A DNA stretch of 64,000 nt, taken from positions 2,998,501 to 3,062,500 of the forward strand of contig NZ_CP109073.1 of the NCBI RefSeq assembly GCF_035917415.1. Direction: 5' to 3'. Positions 60,196 to 64,000 of the stretch are shown here, piece by piece. The first letter of the stretch is position 1, and every line of letters starts with the position of its first letter. A program made the position numbers and the translations under genes. The notes under the pieces were generated by a model. It searched no databases. It worked only from the letters and a program-made list of their open reading frames with translations, and had not been told where the DNA came from. This stretch comes from Streptomyces sp. NBC_01803. GTDB lineage: Bacteria > Actinomycetota > Actinomycetes > Streptomycetales > Streptomycetaceae.

Positions 60196-61146
60196 GTGCT
60201 CGGATTTCGGGATCCAGTGGCTGACGCGATCGGCCTGCTCCGGCCCCGCACGGTGATCGGGCCCAGCCTCCGGGCCGCGGCAGAGTGGGCGTTGCGCTTC
60301 GACACGTTCTTGCACGTGCGGATCGGGGGCCTCGTGCGCGGCACGTGCTGGTTGATCCTCGAGGGGCACGAGCCGGTGCTCCTGCAGGAGGGTGACACCT
60401 TCATGCTGGGCAACCCGCCACCTTACGTGCTGGCCAGCACGCTCGACGCAAGCCCGCGCCCTGCGGAGCCGGTGTGGGCGGGCGCCGAAGACGGGTTCGT
60501 GCGGATCGGCCCGGAGTCCGAGGAGGACCTCTACCTCTGCATCGGGCACATCGCGTTCGACGACAGGAACGCGGCCCTCCTGACCGATCTTCTGCCGCCG
60601 CTCGTGATCGTCCGCGTGGCCGATCCTCATGGCAGGCGGCTCGCGCAGCTGATCGATCTCCTGGCCACCGAGGTCGGGGTCGCCGCCGCCGGCGGCCCGC
60701 TGGTGCAGAACCACCTCGCACAGGTCCTGCTCGTGCACATGCTGCGCGCTCACGCCGGTCAAACAGACCGGCCCACCGGCTGGCTGGGCGCCCTGAGCGA
60801 GGACGGCATAGGTGCTGCCCTGCGCGCCGTGCACGCGGACGTGGCGCACTCCTGGAGTCTCAAGGAGCTCGCCGAGATCAGCCACATGTCGCGTTCCGCG
60901 TTCGCCCAGGCCTTCAAGAGGCACGTCGGGGTCCCGCCGTTGGAGTACCTGATCCAATGGCGCATGAGCCTCGCGCGCGATGCCCTCGCCCGCGACACTC
61001 TGTCGATCCCCGAGCTCGCACGGGCCACGGGCTACCTGTCCGAGAGCGCGTTCAGCACCGCGTTCCGCCGTGTGGTCGGCTCATCGCCCGCACAGTTCCG
61101 GAACCAGGCACGGCAGCCACCGCGCTCGGCCGCGAACGGAAGCTGA
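60196..61146 (+). CDS. AraC-family regulator (cupin_6 type)
   Basis: A 316-residue regulator. GTG 60196 is chosen because AGGAGG lies eight bases upstream; the earlier GTG 60187 sits inside that box. The N-terminal cupin-like domain (LRGAA-like start, GTCWLILEGHEPVLLQEGDT) is followed by two HTH motifs: WSLKELAEISHMSRSAFAQA with FKRHVGVPPLEYL, and LSIPELARATGYLSESAFST with AFRRVVGSSPAQFR. It probably controls the divergent SDR gene. Confidence 0.9.
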   Translation: MLGFRDPVADAIGLLRPRTVIGPSLRAAAEWALRFDTFLHVRIGGLVRGTCWLILEGHEPVLLQEGDTFMLGNPPPYVLASTLDASPRPAEPVWAGAEDGFVRIGPESEEDLYLCIGHIAFDDRNAALLTDLLPPLVIVRVADPHGRRLAQLIDLLATEVGVAAAGGPLVQNHLAQVLLVHMLRAHAGQTDRPTGWLGALSEDGIGAALRAVHADVAHSWSLKELAEISHMSRSAFAQAFKRHVGVPPLEYLIQWRMSLARDALARDTLSIPELARATGYLSESAFSTAFRRVVGSSPAQFRNQARQPPRSAANGS

Positions 61147-61566
61147 AGGAGGCGTCCTGTGCTCAGCTGCGCCGCTCACGCTGGCGACGAAGACACCAGC
61201 GCACCGCCCGCCGACACCACTACCAGCGACGCGGACACGCGTCATAAACGCGATGTAGTTACTAGAACGCAGCGCCCTGGCCGAGGTTGAGATAGTACGC
61301 GCCCTCAGGCGCGCCGACCCTGCGGCCCTGCCGCGCGTACCGGAGTTCCTCGTGCCCCTCGCAGCGGTGGGCCACAGACGGAGTGTCGGCGTCGGCCGAA
61401 CTCGGCGTCGCGGTTCGCTGCCGTAGGCCGACGGGCCGGCGCTGCCCTTCACTCCTCACGCAGTGACGGATCCGATTCTCTTGGTTACCCGCCGTCGCGC
61501 TTGAGTTCCCGTTATCGTCAGACACGCTGGCTGGCAGCCGACAACGAAGAGAGAAGGGGCACCCGC
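61147..61566. other. Stretch without a firm gene
   Basis: About 420 bases. On the minus strand a frame ending at 61262 reads ELRYARQGRRVGAPEGAYYL followed by NLGQGAAF, which has the look of a real C terminus, but I cannot follow it upstream or name it. Confidence 0.4.
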
Positions 61567-61945
61567 ATGACGACCGCATCGGACTCCTCGGCCGGACGTT
61601 CCCCGGATCCCCCAGCCTGCCGGCACCCCTGAGGATCTGCGTGCCGCACTCGCGTTGCTCGCTCCCCAAACGCTGCCCACGTTCGACGCCGAACGCGCCG
61701 TCGCCCTCCAGCAGGCTCGCGAGCAGGTGAGCGCCGCGCCCATGCGCCGCTTTGTCGGTCAGTGGGCGCTGTATGTCGCGATCGAGCGCCACCCGAATCG
61801 GACCGCACACCTGCGAGCACTGGAAACGCGCGCCTCCGAGGCCGACGAACTCGCAGAGGCCCGCGTCACCGCGGCCGAAATCGGTGACATCATCGACACC
61901 GCAGTGGCCGAAGCCGGCATCCAGCGCGGCCAGAGCGCACTGTGA
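61567..61945 (+). pseudogene. Hypothetical small protein with frameshift in a C5 run
   Basis: ATG 61567 starts MTTASDSSAGRSPDPPA and stops at 61632. If one C of CCCCC at 61609-61613 is left out, the frame continues as QPAGTPEDLRAALALLAPQT and VSAAPMRRFVGQWALYVAIE to GIQRGQSAL and TGA 61943-61945, a helical protein of about 125 residues. The stop overlaps the next start (GTGA), so the pair was an operon. The shift could be a sequencing error. Confidence 0.6.
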
Positions 61946-62180
61946 GCGACAAGGAACAGTGGCGGTGGGAGTACGACCCCGACGGCGAGCACGTTGCCTC
62001 CGGACTTCCCCCACACGTAGTCACCGAAGTCGAGCGACTGGCCGACGAACTGGTAGCCCTCGCTGAAGTCGGCATCGACGTCACTGACATCGGCGCCGGC
62101 CCAAGCCACGGCGGGCCCGGCGGACTTCGCCGCATCCCTCTCCTCACGGACGGCTGGTTCTTCGCCCTCCCCGCACCCGT
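61942..62180 (+). pseudogene. Second gene of the small pair, 3' end lost
   Basis: GTG 61942 starts SDKEQWRWEYDPDGEHVASG, LPPHVVTEVERLADELVALA, VDVTDIGAG-like and LLTDGWFFALPAP. After that the frame enters sequence that on the other strand is integrase code, so the end has been replaced. Two small coupled genes of this shape could be a toxin-antitoxin type module, but I have no direct sign. Confidence 0.5.
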
Positions 62181-62189
62181 CCTTCCGCG

Positions 62190-62330
62190 TCGCCCCGCTC
62201 TGCGTGGAGAGGGTGTGCCCGGTATGCCGCAGGTCGTAGAACCGGAAATCCTCAGGCAGTCCCGCCCCGCCCTGAATCGCCTGTGATACCAGGCGGTCGT
62301 TGGCGATGTCGGCGAAGGTCCGGGCGGTGT
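62190..62330 (-). pseudogene. Tyrosine integrase C-terminal stump
   Basis: On the minus strand: TFADIANDRLVSQAIQGGAG, LPEDFRFYDLRHTGHTLSTQ, SGAT, then it leaves the family. It matches the stump at 1814-1936 (LPEDFRLYDLRHTGH). Only the box II region is left. Confidence 0.7.
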
Positions 62331-62375
62331 ACGGATGCCGGCCCGGTGCGGACATCGCCGTGAGCGCTGCGGACG

Positions 62376-63365
62376 TCATGGCCGGGGCTTGTGCGCGAAC
62401 ACCCACCGATTCCCCTCCAGCGCGTCGTTCGGCTCGGGGAGGGGGCCGCGTCCGTGCTGGTGGGTGAAGTCGAAGGGGGTGTGTACCCGGGTGGACCAGC
62501 CCTTGGCCGTCAGGTCGCCGACGGAGTCGGGTCGTGGTCCCTTGTCGAAGAGGTGGAGCAGGTCGATGCCGATCTGTGCTCGCGTCGCCGTGTAGATCGC
62601 GCTGTCGCGGTACGCCAGCAGGTCCTTCTCCAGCTTGGCCTCGAAGGCCAGTGCGCTACCCGCGGTGGTCAGCCGGTCCACCGAGTCGATGAGCCGCGTC
62701 TCGGCGGGGCTCGGCAGGTAGAAGAGCAGTCCCTCGGCCAGCCAGACGCTCGGTGCGGCTGGGTCGAAGCCGGCGGCGGTCAGCGCGGTGACCCAGTCGG
62801 CGCACAGGTCGGCCGGTACGGGGACGCACTTCACCTGCGGGGTGGCCGACAGGTCCGTGAGCACCTGGTGCTTGAACGCCAGCACGCCCGCCCTGTCGAT
62901 CTCGAAGACCACGCAGTCGGACGGCCAGTCCAGCCGGAAGGCGCGGGTATCCAACCCGGCACCCAGCAGGACCACTTGGCGAGCGCTCGTGTGGACCGAC
63001 CGGAGGAGGAAGTCGTCGAGGACCCTGGTCCGCAGGCCGAAATAGCGGGCGAACCGCCCCCACAGCGCGTTGTCGTCGCCGTCCGGGACCTGCTGGATGC
63101 GCACCGGCCAGTCCGCGCACGCCGGGGCGGCGCGCACGAAGTGTTCCGCGTAGACGTCCTGGGCCAGGCTGTCGTGGCGGTGGGTCTCGATCGCCCGTGC
63201 CGCAGCGACCAGGAGGGCGGTCAGACCCACGCCTCCCTCCACGCCGTCCACGTCCGTGTGCTGCGGCGCCATGCCGACCATCTTTCCTCCATTGGCGGGA
63301 GTGGGGGCTACGAGGTGCCTGCTTGTCGGATGCGGTGAGTCGGCGGTGTCGCGTGCCTCGCTCAT
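62376..63365 (-). CDS. SAM-dependent methyltransferase (TIGR00027/LCM-like)
   Basis: A 329-residue class I methyltransferase. QVVLLGAGLDTRAFRLDWP near 135-153 is the SAM motif of the TIGR00027 group related to leucine carboxyl methyltransferases; VVFEIDRAGVLAFKHQVL and VWLAEGLLFYLP follow in the right order. The N terminus has a long basic/polar start before VGLTALLVAAARAIET. ATG 63365 overlaps the stop of the upstream dehydrogenase (ATGA). Substrate unknown; these enzymes often O-methylate secondary metabolites. Confidence 0.88.
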   Translation of the reverse strand: MSEARDTADSPHPTSRHLVAPTPANGGKMVGMAPQHTDVDGVEGGVGLTALLVAAARAIETHRHDSLAQDVYAEHFVRAAPACADWPVRIQQVPDGDDNALWGRFARYFGLRTRVLDDFLLRSVHTSARQVVLLGAGLDTRAFRLDWPSDCVVFEIDRAGVLAFKHQVLTDLSATPQVKCVPVPADLCADWVTALTAAGFDPAAPSVWLAEGLLFYLPSPAETRLIDSVDRLTTAGSALAFEAKLEKDLLAYRDSAIYTATRAQIGIDLLHLFDKGPRPDSVGDLTAKGWSTRVHTPFDFTHQHGRGPLPEPNDALEGNRWVFAHKPRP

Positions 63366-64000
63366 CGGCTTCCTCTCTCCGGGAGCAGGACGGGTTTGAC
63401 CACGCGGCCCGCGTCACAGTCGCGTTCGGCCTCGTTGATGTCGGCCAGCGGGTAGGTGCGGATCAGCTGGTCGAAGGGGAAGCGTCCGGTCTGCCACAGC
63501 CTGGTCAGCAGGGGTATCAACAGTCCAGGTACGGCGTCCCCCTCGCTTATGTGGCGGATGCTGCGGCCTCGGTCCAGCGTGCCCGGTTCGAGCGGCAGCG
63601 CGGTGTGGAGCCGTGCCACCAGGCCGAGGCTGCCGGTGGGGCGCAGTGCCCGGAGCGCGTCGTTGATGAGCGGCGGCGAAGCCGTGGTGTCCAGCGCGTA
63701 CTGCGCGCCGCCGTCGGTCAGCCGCCGGATCCGCTCGGGCAGTCCGGCCGTTCCGGCGGGCAGCGGGATCGCGCCGAACCGTTCGGCCAGGACCAACCGT
63801 TGAGGATGCCGGTCGACGGCCACGGTCAGCGCGCCGGCGGCGGTGGCCGCCATCACCGCGGCCAAGCCCACCGCTCCCGCGCCGAAGACCGCGAGGGTGT
63901 CGCCAGGGCCAACGCCGAAGGCGTTCAGCACGGCTCCGGCGCCGGTGAGGAAGCCGCAGCCGAGCGGCCCGAGCAGTTCGACGGGCAGTGCGGGGTCCAC
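63362..64000 (-). CDS. Medium-chain alcohol dehydrogenase, 5' end outside window
   Basis: The last 212 codons of a zinc-type medium-chain dehydrogenase. LGCGFLTGAGAVLNAFGVGP at the edge is the end of the catalytic domain typical of aryl-alcohol-dehydrogenase-like proteins, and LAVFGAGAVGLAAVMAATAA is the nucleotide loop; FPFDQLIRTYPLADINEAER is the usual end. The zinc ligands lie outside the window. It is coupled to the methyltransferase gene by ATGA. Confidence 0.88.
   Translation of the reverse strand: MDPALPVELLGPLGCGFLTGAGAVLNAFGVGPGDTLAVFGAGAVGLAAVMAATAAGALTVAVDRHPQRLVLAERFGAIPLPAGTAGLPERIRRLTDGGAQYALDTTASPPLINDALRALRPTGSLGLVARLHTALPLEPGTLDRGRSIRHISEGDAVPGLLIPLLTRLWQTGRFPFDQLIRTYPLADINEAERDCDAGRVVKPVLLPERGSR

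Overview
The window is high-GC actinobacterial DNA, most probably Streptomyces: codon third positions are strongly G/C, GTG and TTG starts and ATGA/GTGA overlaps are common, and the regulators, medium-chain reductases and insertion-sequence remnants are of Streptomyces type. It reads as an accretion zone of mobile DNA next to a tRNA gene. Five + strand copies of the 3' half of a tRNA-Gly(CCC) gene lie at 1544, 4222, 33317, 46676 and 49533. None has its 5' half, so the intact tRNA must lie outside, probably to the left. The copies divide the window into segments, each carrying different cargo.

Segments. (1) 1-1543: a NUDIX end and a membrane-anchored HEPN plus PD-(D/E)XK-like protein. (2) 1587-4221: an integrase stump and a three-gene minus-strand operon containing a TIGR04255-type protein. 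(3) 4265-33316, about 29 kb, is the most complete element: tyrosine integrase, double-HTH excisionase-like protein, a replication-initiator-like protein with 23-bp iterons inside its gene, then two cargo blocks. Block one (8.97-22.5 kb) holds an extra seryl-tRNA synthetase, glycosyltransferase, HAD hydrolase, thioredoxin-reductase-like flavoprotein without CxxC, cysteine hydrolase, XRE regulator, and a tight nine-gene operon: NUDIX, dTMP-kinase-like protein, a DUF4254/P-loop/nucleotidyltransferase triple fusion, phosphoribosyltransferase, GT9 glycosyltransferase, APH-like kinase, SDR, histidine phosphatase and a small membrane protein. I know no name for this set; it is the best candidate for an undescribed system. 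Block two (22.9-32.6 kb) is a defence island: Eco29kI-like GIY-YIG endonuclease, C5-cytosine methyltransferase, Vsr plus a decayed second Vsr, a MORC/GHKL ATPase, an Mrr-like/SF2 helicase, an unknown protein and a sigma-region-4 protein. (4) 33360-46675: a degenerate two-ORF insertion sequence with 35-bp inverted repeats, then redox and regulatory genes (F420-reductase-like, SDR, MDR, amidase, two TetR, LysR, epimerase, two SRPBCC). (5) 46719-49532: a DUF234-type ATPase and a truncated AbiE-like pair whose antitoxin end is cut by the attachment site.

Right of 49573 the sequence is again redox-rich, with much decay: LysR, AraC, LLM flavoprotein, a second intact F420-reductase-like gene, SDR, alpha/beta hydrolase, YjdI/YjdJ-like CDGSH and GNAT pair, several frameshifted or truncated genes, another integrase stump, and a TIGR00027-type methyltransferase coupled to an alcohol dehydrogenase that runs off the window end.

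How it fits together: repeated site-specific integration at one tRNA-Gly gene brought in modules for defence, for a nucleotide/sugar pathway linked to a SerRS paralogue, and for small-molecule redox chemistry. Many scars (truncated genes abutting each other, internal deletions, partial transposases) show continuing deletion. No CRISPR array, rRNA, complete tRNA or conjugative FtsK/TraB-type gene is visible.
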